From Anaerolineales bacterium UBA5195 (GTDB lineage Bacteria > Chloroflexota > Anaerolineae > Anaerolineales > Villigracilaceae): a stretch of DNA of 44,852 nt. The notes below the pieces were generated by a model, which saw only the letters and a program-made list of their open reading frames with translations, did not search any database and was not told the DNA's origin. Position numbers and translations under genes: made by a program. Each line of letters starts with the position of its first letter. Position 1 is the stretch's first letter. The DNA lies in assembly GCA_002412925.1 (NCBI GenBank), contig DHVZ01000083.1:1-44852 (forward strand). Direction: 5' to 3'. This document shows positions 17,204 through 25,259 of the stretch, one piece after another.

Positions 17204-18478
17204 CTATAGCCCAGCCGGTACGGCTGGTTCGGTCGGAACGATGGGCTTCCAGACGCTGTCGAAGATTTCGATCTTGGATGATTCGCGTAGTTGTTTCAGG
17301 AAGTCAGATAAGACAGTCTGCTTATTCTGCTCAAATTTTTGCGCGTCCACCGGGCGGTCTTCATGCCCAAGCACCTGGATGAGATGGAAGCCGAAATCGG
17401 TCTTGATCGGTTGGCTGATCTCGCCAACCTGAAGGGCAAAAGCTGCTTCTTCAAAGGGGGCTACCATGGCTCCTTTTCCGAACCAGCCCAGATCGCCAGC
17501 GTTGTCTTTGTTGCTGGTATCCAGCGACATTTCCGCGGCAACTTTCGCAAAGTCATCGCCATTACGCAGGCGCGCCTGTGCGGCGACAGCTTCCTCAATG
17601 GTTTGGACCAGGATGTGACGCGCCCAGACCTGTTCCTGGAAGGGTTTCAGGTCATTGGTCAGGTCTTCCAACAACTTGGTGCGGAGCAAGCTGCTTTCGA
17701 CCAGGCGGCGATACCCGGCTTCGTCCATGCCGGTATCTTTGGTAATCCCTTCGATCTGCTTTTTGAGCAGCTCCTCATAGCCCTGCTGGTTTACCGGCGT
17801 GGCCGTGGGTTCAGCTGTTGCCGTCGGCTCCGCGGTCGCCTGCGCGGTTGGCGTAGCGTTGCCGTCGGGAGTTGCCGTTGGCGCCAGGGTCGCTGTCGGG
17901 GTGATGGTGACGAGCGCCAATTGGGTCGGATTCAAGGTTGGTAACACGCTTTCGGTTGGGGTAACGACCGGGGTCGGCGTCCCGTTGGCGAAATAGTTAA
18001 AACCTTCTTGGAGTGTTTTTTCCACTTCATCCCGGCTGACGGTGATGCCACGCTTCTTGGCTTCCTGGCGGGTCAATAGGTCGCTGATCAACAAGTCGAT
18101 CACTTGTTGGCCCATGGCATCTGTCGAACGAAGAAGTGTGACCTGTTGTTGTAAAATCGGGCCAAAATTGGTGTCATTCATCGGGTCTTGAATGCCGAAC
18201 ATCTGCGCGAATTGCAGGTATTGGACATATTGGTTGATGACCTGGATGCGCTCGAGTTTGACCTGTTGCTGGAATTCGCGCACGGTAATCTTTTCACCGT
18301 TGACACTTGCCACCGTCTGGTAGGGCAATAAGACTGTACTACTTAAAATTCCATAGCCGACAATGCCGATCACCAGCAGGATAATAATGATCGCGGTGAT
18401 GCGGATAGCGCGGTCCTGTCGCCGGACTACTTCCAGGTGAGCAAGGTGTTTCTTATTGTTATATTTTTCGTTTGGCAT
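17204..18478 (-). CDS. Membrane-anchored parvulin-type peptidyl-prolyl isomerase (SurA/PrsA-like foldase)
   Basis: From the ATG at 18478 (MPNEKYNNKKH) the product is 424 aa. A TM helix lies at about 27-48. A SurA-N-like region follows (about 55-165) with 'VNGEKITVREFQQQV'. Next is an extremely Thr/Pro/Ala-rich insert (about 168-245). The PpiC rotamase domain (about 285-385) includes 'WARHILVQT', 'GGLGWFGKG'-type 'AGDLGWFGKGAM' and 'TDFGFHLIQVL'. The active domain would be outside the membrane, helping fold exported proteins. The low-complexity insert between chaperone and rotamase parts is unusual in length. An upstream TTG start at 18493 is less likely. Confidence 0.9.
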   Translation of the reverse strand: MPNEKYNNKKHLAHLEVVRRQDRAIRITAIIIILLVIGIVGYGILSSTVLLPYQTVASVNGEKITVREFQQQVKLERIQVINQYVQYLQFAQMFGIQDPMNDTNFGPILQQQVTLLRSTDAMGQQVIDLLISDLLTRQEAKKRGITVSRDEVEKTLQEGFNYFANGTPTPVVTPTESVLPTLNPTQLALVTITPTATLAPTATPDGNATPTAQATAEPTATAEPTATPVNQQGYEELLKKQIEGITKDTGMDEAGYRRLVESSLLRTKLLEDLTNDLKPFQEQVWARHILVQTIEEAVAAQARLRNGDDFAKVAAEMSLDTSNKDNAGDLGWFGKGAMVAPFEEAAFALQVGEISQPIKTDFGFHLIQVLGHEDRPVDAQKFEQNKQTVLSDFLKQLRESSKIEIFDSVWKPIVPTEPAVPAGL

Positions 18479-18498
18479 AGGGATCCCACACAATAAAG

Positions 18499-18527
18499 CG
18501 GGGCATGGACGGCGTTCCCATGCCCCG
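18499..18527 (-). terminator. Hairpin downstream of rpsF-ssb-rpsR
   Basis: CGGGGCATGG (18499-18508) pairs perfectly with CCATGCCCCG (18518-18527) around a 9-base loop. On the minus strand it is followed by CTTTATTG, a short U-rich run. It separates the ribosomal operon from the foldase gene and may be a partial terminator. Confidence 0.55.
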
Positions 18528-18544
18528 GCCTGTCTTTGGTTTGG

Positions 18545-18835
18545 TTAGTCTTCTCTGCCGCCGCCCACGTAGGGCAGGAGGGCGATATTCCGGGCGCGTT
18601 TTACGGCGCCGGCCAGTTCGCGTTGGTGCTTGGCGCAGGTGCCAGTCTGGCGGCGCGGGCGGATCTTGCCCTCTTCGGTGACATAACGTTTCAGCATATC
18701 AACAGCTTTATAGTCAATATGCAGGTTCTTATCAGAGCAGAAGGCGCAGATCTTGGGGCGGGAAAAGTAACGGCGCTCGCCGCCCTGACCGCCTTCTTCT
18801 CCGCCTCTTTCGCCTCTATCACGATTGTAGTCCAT
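18545..18835 (-). CDS. rpsR: 30S ribosomal protein S18
   Basis: From the ATG at 18835 (MDYNRDRGERGG) the product is 96 aa; GGAGAG lies just upstream of it. The conserved core is clear: 'PKICAFCSDKNLHIDYKAVD' (Zn-type CxxC) followed by 'RYVTEEGKIRPRRQTGTCAKHQRELAGAVKRARNIALLPY'. The N-terminal 20 residues are Gly/Arg/Glu-rich and longer than in E. coli. S18 binds S6 on the 30S platform. It is the third gene of rpsF-ssb-rpsR. Confidence 0.97.
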   Translation of the reverse strand: MDYNRDRGERGGEEGGQGGERRYFSRPKICAFCSDKNLHIDYKAVDMLKRYVTEEGKIRPRRQTGTCAKHQRELAGAVKRARNIALLPYVGGGRED

Positions 18836-18877
18836 ACTTTCTCTCCACTTGCGGCCTTGGATGGCCGCAATCAAAAC

Positions 18878-19300
18878 TTAAAAGGGGAATTCATCCTCGT
18901 CGGTGGATGGCATATCGGGCAACTCAGAAGAGTCGGTCGTGTGGCTGTTGCCTGAGCCCGCATCGCGGCGTTCACCCAGCATCATCATCTCGTTGGCGAC
19001 CACTTCCACGCTGCTGTGTTTATTGCCTTCTTTATCATCCCAGCGGCGTGTTTGCAGGCGGCCTTCGATGTAGACCTGCTGGCCTTTGGTCAAATACTGC
19101 TTGCAGATTTCTGCCAGGTTGCCCCAGGCCACTATATTGAACCACTCGGTTTCGCTGTGCCGCTCGCCGTCCACGGTATTCCAGGAACGGCTGGTGGCTA
19201 CGGTAAAAGTCGTCACAGGGCGCCCCGATGGCGTGTAACGCATTTCCGGGTCGCGACCCAAATGACCAATGATCATGACTTTGTTCAAACCCCGGCTCAT
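18878..19300 (-). CDS. ssb: Single-stranded DNA-binding protein
   Basis: The 140-aa product begins 'MSRGLNKVMIIGHLGRDPEM', the standard SSB start. The OB fold covers about residues 1-105, with 'FNIVAWGNLAEICKQYLTKGQQVYIEGRL' in its centre. A short flexible linker leads to the acidic tip DEDEFPF, the version of the DDDIPF tail that recruits replication and repair partners. AAGGAG lies upstream of the ATG. It sits between rpsF and rpsR, the classic bacterial arrangement. Confidence 0.98.
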   Translation of the reverse strand: MSRGLNKVMIIGHLGRDPEMRYTPSGRPVTTFTVATSRSWNTVDGERHSETEWFNIVAWGNLAEICKQYLTKGQQVYIEGRLQTRRWDDKEGNKHSSVEVVANEMMMLGERRDAGSGNSHTTDSSELPDMPSTDEDEFPF

Positions 19301-19343
19301 AGTCTCTCCTTATAGCTTCATCTAAACCGACAGGATTTTTGAA

Positions 19344-19628
19344 TTATTCAACCACGGTGAGCATTGAACGCATGACAGATTCCTGGAAACGGATGTTGCG
19401 TTCCAGTTCGGCGGTGGCGGTGGGGGCCATGGTGAGTTGTAACAAAACGTACTGACCTTCACGCTGCTTGTTGATGTGATAAGCCATGCGACGACGGCCC
19501 CAGACATCCACTTTGTCCACGCTGCCGCCCGCCTCAGTGACCCAGCCGCTAACCTTCTCGACGACCGCTTTAAAAGCGTTCTCGTCCAGGTCGGGGTGGA
19601 TGATGCAGACTAACTCGTATTTACGCAT
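19344..19628 (-). CDS. rpsF: 30S ribosomal protein S6
   Basis: The 94-aa product 'MRKYELVCIIHPDLDENAF' has the S6 ferredoxin-like fold and the conserved 'WGRRRMAYHINKQREGQYVLLQL' segment (about 43-65). AAAGGAGG precedes the start. It opens the rpsF-ssb-rpsR operon. In many bacteria the S6:S18 complex represses this operon through a structured leader. Confidence 0.97.
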   Translation of the reverse strand: MRKYELVCIIHPDLDENAFKAVVEKVSGWVTEAGGSVDKVDVWGRRRMAYHINKQREGQYVLLQLTMAPTATAELERNIRFQESVMRSMLTVVE

Positions 19629-19760
19629 AAGGGAAAAACCTCCTTTCCTCGGGATTGCTCCCGGTCAAAGCGCCGTAGACGCCAGCCGGGGGCAGAAAGG
19701 GCTGCGCGAAATGCGCAACCGGTAAAAAGCGGACTGGATTTTAGTCGATTTATGGCGATT
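19629..19760 (-). promoter_or_regulatory. rpsF leader: Structured leader of the rpsF operon
   Basis: Two hairpins are visible on the minus strand. One is an 8-bp stem, GGTTGCGC with GCGCAGCC, at 19720-19700 (5-nt loop). The other is a 5-bp stem, CGGGA with TCCCG, at 19663-19650, just before the ribosome-binding site. The position matches known S6:S18 autoregulatory leaders, which carry a conserved CCG; 'GACCGGGAG' (near 19667-19659) is a candidate for that motif. No confident consensus match could be made by eye. Confidence 0.4.
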
Positions 19761-19880
19761 TGGGAAGGAGGACGTTTTGGAAATATCGCGTAGTCAACAT
19801 ATTTATGCTCGGAAGATGCATTTCTACACGTTTATTTGAAAACCAGTTTTCCCATAACCCTTGCCGCCGCTTTCAGGATT

Positions 19881-20942
19881 TTATCGCAAGTAGATCGGGT
19901 TGCTGAAGATCCAGCCGCGGCGTCGGCCCAGGTAGCGCTTGTAAACTTCCACCCGGTAAATGCCCGGTTCGGTGGTGATGTGCGAACAGGTCTCGCGGTT
20001 GTTCCAGGTCTGAAGCACTTTGCCGTCTTTCAGCAGGCAGCACTCTGCCAGTTGGGGTAACTTCACTTTTAGCGTGACACCGCCTCCGGCTGGGATTTCG
20101 TCACCCATCAGTGCGGCAGAATCCCGCCCCTGAGCGCTGAAATTGAATCCGCGCGTTGAAGCCGGCAGGTCATAGCCGACAAAACCATGACCGGCGGCCA
20201 GGGCCTCATAGATCATTTTCTGGTCGGTTTCCAGTTCCCCGGTTAGCGGGGAGGGGGTCAGGAGGTGGGTGTTGACCGCCCGGAAATGAAATTCATAGGG
20301 AAAAATCTTACGGCGCAGCGGCCCGACCTGGCCGTTGAAGGCATGCGCATCTGCGCCGCCCACGGCGACGATCCTTTTGCCGCTGGCGAGCAATTCGTCC
20401 CATTTTTTCAGGGCTTGCGGCTGAGGGCTGCGCGTCAGGAAGTGCGGGAAGTAAGCGTAAAAAATAACGTGCAACAGTGTTGGGCTGTGCGTTTTGATTT
20501 CGATGACATGGTTCCACAACTCGATCCCCGTGTATCCCTGCGCATCCCAAGCATCCCAGGTGATGTCTGTTTCCTTGATGGGCGGGCAGGCCGCATCGAA
20601 AGGATGCGCAATGAATGACAACCCGCCTTCACGGCGGACATTATCGATCAAGTTTTGGGGGTCTGGCGCAAAAGCGGCGAGCTCGCGTTTGGCGTTGAAG
20701 ACCAACAAATGATTTTTCTGTGGAATGCGCGCCTGGTCGTGGATTTCCTCTCCAACCAACATGAGCAGGCGGTTCCTGCCTTCTTTGTGGTACCCTTCGA
20801 ATCCTTCGACTAGAACGTTGTGGTCAGTAACGATAACCGCATCCAACCCGGCCTTGAGCGCGGCAGCCGCAATCTCCTGATGCGAGCCGGTTCCATCTGA
20901 GTAAGTGGTGTGCATATGTAAGCAGACAGCTAGTTCGTGCAT
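19881..20942 (-). CDS. PHP-domain metallohydrolase (CehA/McbA-like)
   Basis: The 353-aa product starts with the PHP signature 'HMHTTYSDGT' (9-18: H9, H11, D16). It continues with 'VIVTDHNVL' (about 36-44), 'GEEIHDQ' (about 64-70), 'FIAHPFDAA' (about 110-118) and a late 'VGGADAHAF' (about 200-208), the usual metal ligands of PHP phosphoesterases. A beta-rich C-terminal region (about 275-353) with 'GIYRVEVYKRYLGRRRGW' and 'FSNPIYLR' matches CehA-type proteins. These hydrolyse phosphoesters or related bonds with a trinuclear metal centre. GAGG lies before the ATG. It is divergent from secG and close to the rpsF operon. Confidence 0.88.
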   Translation of the reverse strand: MHELAVCLHMHTTYSDGTGSHQEIAAAALKAGLDAVIVTDHNVLVEGFEGYHKEGRNRLLMLVGEEIHDQARIPQKNHLLVFNAKRELAAFAPDPQNLIDNVRREGGLSFIAHPFDAACPPIKETDITWDAWDAQGYTGIELWNHVIEIKTHSPTLLHVIFYAYFPHFLTRSPQPQALKKWDELLASGKRIVAVGGADAHAFNGQVGPLRRKIFPYEFHFRAVNTHLLTPSPLTGELETDQKMIYEALAAGHGFVGYDLPASTRGFNFSAQGRDSAALMGDEIPAGGGVTLKVKLPQLAECCLLKDGKVLQTWNNRETCSHITTEPGIYRVEVYKRYLGRRRGWIFSNPIYLR

Positions 20943-21092
20943 TTTGCCTCTTGAACCTGCGAGAGCCGTGAATGAATGAAGATCTGTGTTAAACTGGACG
21001 TTGGCCGATTGTACCGTAAATCATCATATTGCTCTTTGGGAATCTCCGTAGCAGGCCATCTTCACGCAAAATCTGGAGACCCATCATTTTGG

Positions 21093-21122
21093 TTTACGAA
21101 TCCCCAAAAAGGGAAGTATAAT
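21093..21122 (+). promoter_or_regulatory. secG promoter
   Basis: TTTACG (21093-21098) and a perfect TATAAT (21117-21122) are 18 bases apart. The leader to the ATG would be about 30 nt and includes GGAGG at 21141-21145. Confidence 0.7.
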
Positions 21123-21158
21123 TGCCCCGTTAAATTCGCAGGAGGCAAAAGAAAAAGA

Positions 21159-21383
21159 ATGAAAATGTATATCGAGATTGGTTTGATCATTACGTCTGTC
21201 GCGCTGATCATCAGTGTCATTTTACAGAGCAAAGGCGCGGGCCTGGGCGGGCTGACAGGCGCTGATACCGGCGGTGTTTACTCTGTCCGCCGCGGCATCG
21301 AGCGCACGTTGTTTTACGTCACCATTGGCCTGAGTGTGTTGTTCTTCATCCTGGCGATCCTTGCTATTTTCATCAAGAGCTGA
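21159..21383 (+). CDS. secG: Protein-export membrane protein SecG
   Basis: The 74-aa product (MKMKMYIEIGL or MKMYIEIGL from the next ATG at 21165) has two TM helices (about 5-24 and 50-72). The SecG loop 'LQSKGAGLGGLTGADTGG' lies between them, followed by 'RRGIERTL'. SecG is the small non-essential subunit of the SecYEG translocon. The frame is open upstream to 20976, but the promoter and GGAGG place the start here. The 13-base gap from GGAGG to the ATG is slightly long. Confidence 0.93.
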   Translation: MKMYIEIGLIITSVALIISVILQSKGAGLGGLTGADTGGVYSVRRGIERTLFYVTIGLSVLFFILAILAIFIKS

Positions 21384-21392
21384 TTCGCTGTT

Positions 21393-21490
21393 CTAGTGCC
21401 GCAACTACCTTAAGCTGTAGAGCTGTTTTGAACATTTTCTTCTTGAAAGAGAACCGATTACCCTACATCTTTATAAAGTTGCGGTACTAG
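21393..21490 (+). repeat. Long-range inverted repeat in the secG-21566 gap
   Basis: Arms 21393-21406 (CTAGTGCCGCAACT) and 21477-21490 (AGTTGCGGTACTAG) are complementary except for one G-T pair. A 70-base AT-richer interior lies between. As RNA this would close a multi-branched domain directly before the next terminator-like hairpin. Confidence 0.6.
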
Positions 21491-21496
21491 CCTATT

Positions 21497-21562
21497 GAAA
21501 GGCCGCTTCACCTGGCCTGGGCCAAAAGCTGGCCGGTCTGGGGGGAGGCCTTTCTTTTTTTT
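21497..21562 (+). terminator. Terminator-like hairpin with T-tract ending at the next start codon
   Basis: GAAAGGCC (21497-21504) pairs with GGCCTTTC (21547-21554). An inner stem (ACC.GGCC with GGCCGGT) pairs within it. T-runs follow immediately to 21562, four bases before the ATG at 21566. It can terminate secG transcripts. It also hides a GGGGGGAGG that is too far (about 18 bases) from the ATG to be a normal ribosome-binding site. Confidence 0.7.
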
Positions 21563-21565
21563 CAT

Positions 21566-23251
21566 ATGATAAAAAAATTACGCTGGCAAATCCTGGTTGT
21601 AGTTGTTACGATTCTGGTGGTGGTTGGCTTGTTGCTGACCCAGGAGCCGGGACAACCGGTCTTTGCGCCCCGTCCCTCTGAAGGTGGCATTTACACCGAG
21701 GGGTTGGTGGGGGCGCTGAGCCGCTTGAACCCAATGCTCGACCAGAACAATCCTGCTGACCGCGATATCAACCGCTTGTTGTTCAGCGGTTTGGTGACGT
21801 TTGATGCCCGCGGTCTGCCGATTCCAGCCCTGGCCGATTCGTGGGGGGTGTCGCAGGATGGCACCGTTTACAACTTCTCTCTTCGTCCAAATGCCGTCTG
21901 GCACGACGGGAAACCCGTCACAGTGGATGATGTCACCTTTACGCTAGAATTGATCAAGGGCGATGCGTCTGTCTTTCCATCTGACGTGAAGGAGATGTGG
22001 AAGCAGGTCAGGGTAAATAAGCTGAACGATAAGACTGTCCAGTTCGTCCTGCCCGAACCATTCGCCCCATTTCTGGATTATCTGACCTTTGGCTTGATGC
22101 CGAAACACATTCTGGAAGCGACACCTGTGGACCAACTGGCGGCTGCGACTTTCAATCTGGCGCCAGTTGGGACGGGGCCTTATCGGTTCGAGCGTCTGAT
22201 TGTGGAAAACGGCCAGGTGGCAGGCGTGGAATTACGCTCCTTTGACAAATTCTATGGGCGGAAAGCTTACATCGATCAGATCGTCTTTCGCTATTATCCA
22301 ACCGCGTCTGCTGCGCTGGATGCCTATCGCCAGGGACAGGTGCTGGCTGTCAGCCAGGTTACTCCCGACATTCTGGCGCAGGCGTTGGTGGAACCGAGCC
22401 TGAACCTGTACACGGGCCGATTGCCGGAACTGAGCCTGGTCCTGTTCAACCTGAACAATGCCGAAGTGCCTTTCCTGCAAGATGCCAAACTGCGCCGCGC
22501 CCTGTTGATGGGGCTTAACCGCCAGCAAATTGTCGATAAGTTGATGTCTGGGCAGGCGATTGTCGCCGACGGCCCGATTTTCCCCGGGACGTGGGCTTAT
22601 TACGAAAACGTTGAACATCTGGTTTACGATCCGAACGCCGCGATCGAACTTTTGAAGTCTGCCGAGTATAAAATCCCGGCTAGCGGTGGCGACGTTCGGG
22701 CCGATAAAGACGGCAAGCTGCTGGAGTTTTCCCTGCTATACCCGGATGATCCTTTACATGCTTCAATTGTGCAGGTCATCCAGTCCAACTGGGCCAAATT
22801 GGGCGTGAAGGTCAACCTGGAAGCTGTTGCCTACGATGTACTCGTCAACGATCACTTGATACCGCGTTCGTTTCAGGCGGCCTTGATTGACCTGAACCTG
22901 GCGCGCACCCCTGACCCGGACCCGTATCCGTTCTGGCACCAATCGGAAGCGACTGGCGGACAAAACTACAGCCAGTGGGATAATCGCACGGCCAGTGAGT
23001 ACATCGAGCAGGCGCGTGTCAGTCCCGATTTCAATGCGCGCGCACGCCTGTATCGCAATTTCCAGGTCATTTTCACACAGGATATGCCGGCTTTGCCGTT
23101 ATATTACCCGGTCTATAGCTATGGCGTCAGTCAGCAAGTTTTGGGCGCTCAGATGCCGCCTTTGTTCGACACGAGCGACCGCTTCCTGACTATTTCTGAT
23201 TGGTACCTTGTGACCCGCCGTGGCTTGGATCAGTCCGCCCCGACCCCATGA
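21566..23251 (+). CDS. ABC-type peptide-binding protein (SBP family 5), membrane-anchored
   Basis: The 561-aa product opens with a TM anchor (about 7-24) and no lipobox Cys. The family 5 fold follows: 'GLVGALSRLNPMLDQNNPADRDINRLLFSGL' at the start and 'VYNFSLRPNAVWHDGKPVTVDDVTFTLEL' (about 114-142). A later segment is 'DARLRRALLMGLNR'-like. The C-terminal half carries 'PDPDPYPFWHQSEATGGQNYSQW'. These proteins capture oligopeptides, nickel or sugars for ABC importers. No permease or ATPase gene is adjacent, so it may serve a distant importer or act as a sensor. No proper ribosome-binding site is present. Its TGA overlaps the ATG of the next gene. Confidence 0.88.
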   Translation: MIKKLRWQILVVVVTILVVVGLLLTQEPGQPVFAPRPSEGGIYTEGLVGALSRLNPMLDQNNPADRDINRLLFSGLVTFDARGLPIPALADSWGVSQDGTVYNFSLRPNAVWHDGKPVTVDDVTFTLELIKGDASVFPSDVKEMWKQVRVNKLNDKTVQFVLPEPFAPFLDYLTFGLMPKHILEATPVDQLAAATFNLAPVGTGPYRFERLIVENGQVAGVELRSFDKFYGRKAYIDQIVFRYYPTASAALDAYRQGQVLAVSQVTPDILAQALVEPSLNLYTGRLPELSLVLFNLNNAEVPFLQDAKLRRALLMGLNRQQIVDKLMSGQAIVADGPIFPGTWAYYENVEHLVYDPNAAIELLKSAEYKIPASGGDVRADKDGKLLEFSLLYPDDPLHASIVQVIQSNWAKLGVKVNLEAVAYDVLVNDHLIPRSFQAALIDLNLARTPDPDPYPFWHQSEATGGQNYSQWDNRTASEYIEQARVSPDFNARARLYRNFQVIFTQDMPALPLYYPVYSYGVSQQVLGAQMPPLFDTSDRFLTISDWYLVTRRGLDQSAPTP

Positions 23252-23766
23252 CCACTACCGCAGAAGACCTCCAGTTTTTGACGGAGGGCCTGCCGCAGTT
23301 GCAGGATTATTTGCTTTCGAAGGAGCTTTACTGGCCCCTGGGCAATTCCCTGCCGCGACTTACCCCTGGCTCTCTCTTGCTTACGCTGGCGCGCCTGGGC
23401 GTGACACGCCCCGATCAGGCGCAGGCATTCCAGACGGTCTTGGATTCCGCGCGAGTGAGATGGCGGGCGGCCTGGGAGAAGAAAGCAGCGCGCGAAATGG
23501 CGAATCGGCTGCGGCTTTGGTCGCAGTACCTGTCAGACCATCAGTATGCTCCAGAGAGCGCGGGCTTGTATTCGACAGAAGTCCGTGGGCGGGCCATCCT
23601 GCAATTGTTATTGGCCGAAGTTCCCGATGTGCCCGAAAAAATGGCGCTGGCTGAACTGGATATCGTCTTGCAGGCAGGCCTGACCCCCGGAGAGTTTATT
23701 TGGGAAACCGGCTGGCGGCCGGCTTTCCCAATGACTGATTATTGGTTTTTGTACGGTACACTTTGA
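23248..23766 (+). CDS. Unknown soluble protein, translationally coupled
   Basis: The ATG at 23248 overlaps the preceding TGA (ATGA) and gives 172 aa starting MTTTAEDLQFLTEGLPQL. The sequence is largely helical and rich in Leu, Ala and Arg, with no TM segment. 'LRLWSQYLSDHQ' (about 85-100) and 'EVRGRAILQLLLAE' (about 110-123) are the most structured parts. I recognise no family. The stop-start overlap suggests stoichiometric production with the anchored binding protein. A function linked to it is only inferred. Confidence 0.75.
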   Translation: MTTTAEDLQFLTEGLPQLQDYLLSKELYWPLGNSLPRLTPGSLLLTLARLGVTRPDQAQAFQTVLDSARVRWRAAWEKKAAREMANRLRLWSQYLSDHQYAPESAGLYSTEVRGRAILQLLLAEVPDVPEKMALAELDIVLQAGLTPGEFIWETGWRPAFPMTDYWFLYGTL

Positions 23767-23787
23767 CCCTCCCGATAATCGGGAGGG
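23767..23787. repeat. Perfect 21-nt palindrome before the M20 peptidase gene
   Basis: CCCTCCCGAT and ATCGGGAGGG flank a single central A. It begins directly after the preceding TGA and ends 5 bases before AGGAG of the next gene. The loop would be very tight, so it may act as a translational or mRNA-stability element; no T-tract follows. Confidence 0.6.
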
Positions 23788-23802
23788 AGGGCAGGAGTTG
23801 TT

Positions 23803-25170
23803 ATGACCGAACATTGCCAGGCGGCGCTCAAGTACGCCCGCCAGCACAAAACAGATTTCCTGGATGGCTTGAAGCAACTGGTTGCCATCCCTTCGATTTC
23901 CACCAACCCCGAAAACAAAGCGGATATGCTTCGCGCTGCCGAATGGGTGGCCACACGCCTGGAGGCTCTGGGCATCGAAAAAGTTGCCGTCATGCCGACG
24001 GCGGGCCATCCGGTCGTCTATGGTGAATGGCTGGGCGCGCCCGGTAAACCGACCATGCTGGTCTACGGGCATTACGATGTCCAACCGCCCGACCCGCTCG
24101 AATTGTGGCAGACTGCCCCGTTCGAGCCAAGCGAAGTGGGTGAGAACCTGTTTGGGCGTGGCGCTTCGGATATGAAGGGCCAGGTGATGGCTTCACTGAG
24201 CGCGCTTGAGTCGGTTATGCAGACGGGCAACCTGCCGATTAATGTAAAGTTCCTGATCGAAGGTGAAGAAGAGATCGGCTCGCCTTCGCTGGGCGCATGG
24301 ATCGCAGAAAACAAGGATTTGCTCAAGTCCGATTTTTGTTTGAACCCCGATGCCGGTATGCTGGGCAAGGAATACCCGACCATTACTTACGGCTTGCGCG
24401 GGCTGGTGTATTTCGAGCTGCGCGTGTCTGGTCCTGACCACGACCTGCATTCTGGCATGGCAGGCGGGGTGGTCCATAACCCGGCGCAGGCGCTGGCCGA
24501 ATTGATTGCGGCCATGCACAATGTAGATGGTCGTGTGACCCTGCCCGGTTTCTATGACAGCGTTCGGGCGCTGGGCGCAGAAGAGCGTGCCGCTTTTGCC
24601 CGCCTGCCCGAAACTGAAGCGGATTACCTGGCGATGACCGGCGTCCCGGCCTTGTGGGGCGAACCGGAATATATCCCTGCCGAACGCACCGGCGCGCGCC
24701 CGACGCTGGAAATTAACGGCATGATCTCAGGTTTCACCGGCAAAGGCCAGAAAACGGTCCTACCAGCCTGGGCGATGGCGAAAATTTCCTGCCGCCTTGT
24801 TCCTGACCAGAACCCAGAGGCGGTCTACGAACAGCTCAAACGCTTCCTGACCGAGAAAGCTCCCCAAACCATCCGCTGGGAATTGGAAAAGTTATCCGGC
24901 GCCCCGGCCTCCATTTCAGATCTGAACCAACCCGCAGTGAAGGCGCTTGAATCGGCGCTGGAGACGGTTTGGGGTGTGCGCCCGTTCTTCCGGCGCGAAG
25001 GCGGCTCCATACCGGTGGTCGGGCAGATGCAGACCATCCTGGGGATCGAATCGGTGCTGACGGGTTTTGGCCTGCCCGACGACAACCTGCATGCCCCGAA
25101 TGAGAAAGTGCACCTGCCCACCTGGTATCGCGGGATCGAGGCTTTGATCCACTTCATTTTCAATTTATGA
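23803..25170 (+). CDS. M20/M25/M40-family metallodipeptidase
   Basis: The product is 455 aa, the usual length. Metal and catalytic motifs are complete: VYGHYDVQ (88-94, H90 and D92), GRGASDMKG (119-127), EGEEEIGS (153-160), 'CLNPDAGM' (about 179-186), 'HDLHSGMAGG' (about 210-219) and the C-terminal 'DNLHAPNEK' His (about 425-433). Such cytosolic di-zinc enzymes cleave dipeptides or N-acyl/carboxy amino acids. AGGAG lies six bases before the ATG. The position downstream of a peptide-binding protein suggests use of imported peptides; this is inference. Confidence 0.95.
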   Translation: MTEHCQAALKYARQHKTDFLDGLKQLVAIPSISTNPENKADMLRAAEWVATRLEALGIEKVAVMPTAGHPVVYGEWLGAPGKPTMLVYGHYDVQPPDPLELWQTAPFEPSEVGENLFGRGASDMKGQVMASLSALESVMQTGNLPINVKFLIEGEEEIGSPSLGAWIAENKDLLKSDFCLNPDAGMLGKEYPTITYGLRGLVYFELRVSGPDHDLHSGMAGGVVHNPAQALAELIAAMHNVDGRVTLPGFYDSVRALGAEERAAFARLPETEADYLAMTGVPALWGEPEYIPAERTGARPTLEINGMISGFTGKGQKTVLPAWAMAKISCRLVPDQNPEAVYEQLKRFLTEKAPQTIRWELEKLSGAPASISDLNQPAVKALESALETVWGVRPFFRREGGSIPVVGQMQTILGIESVLTGFGLPDDNLHAPNEKVHLPTWYRGIEALIHFIFNL

Positions 25171-25259
25171 TCTTTCATCTGCCAGCGGAGTTGCGCGGTT
25201 TGGATGCAGCGCAGTCGAAGGGCGATGATTGAATGAATCTCAACGGAGAATTTACAGGT

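Noticed and set aside
21497..21562. Signal recognition particle RNA downstream of secG
   Set aside because: The conserved GGAAG/AGCAG core of SRP RNA is absent; the element reads as a terminator-like hairpin.
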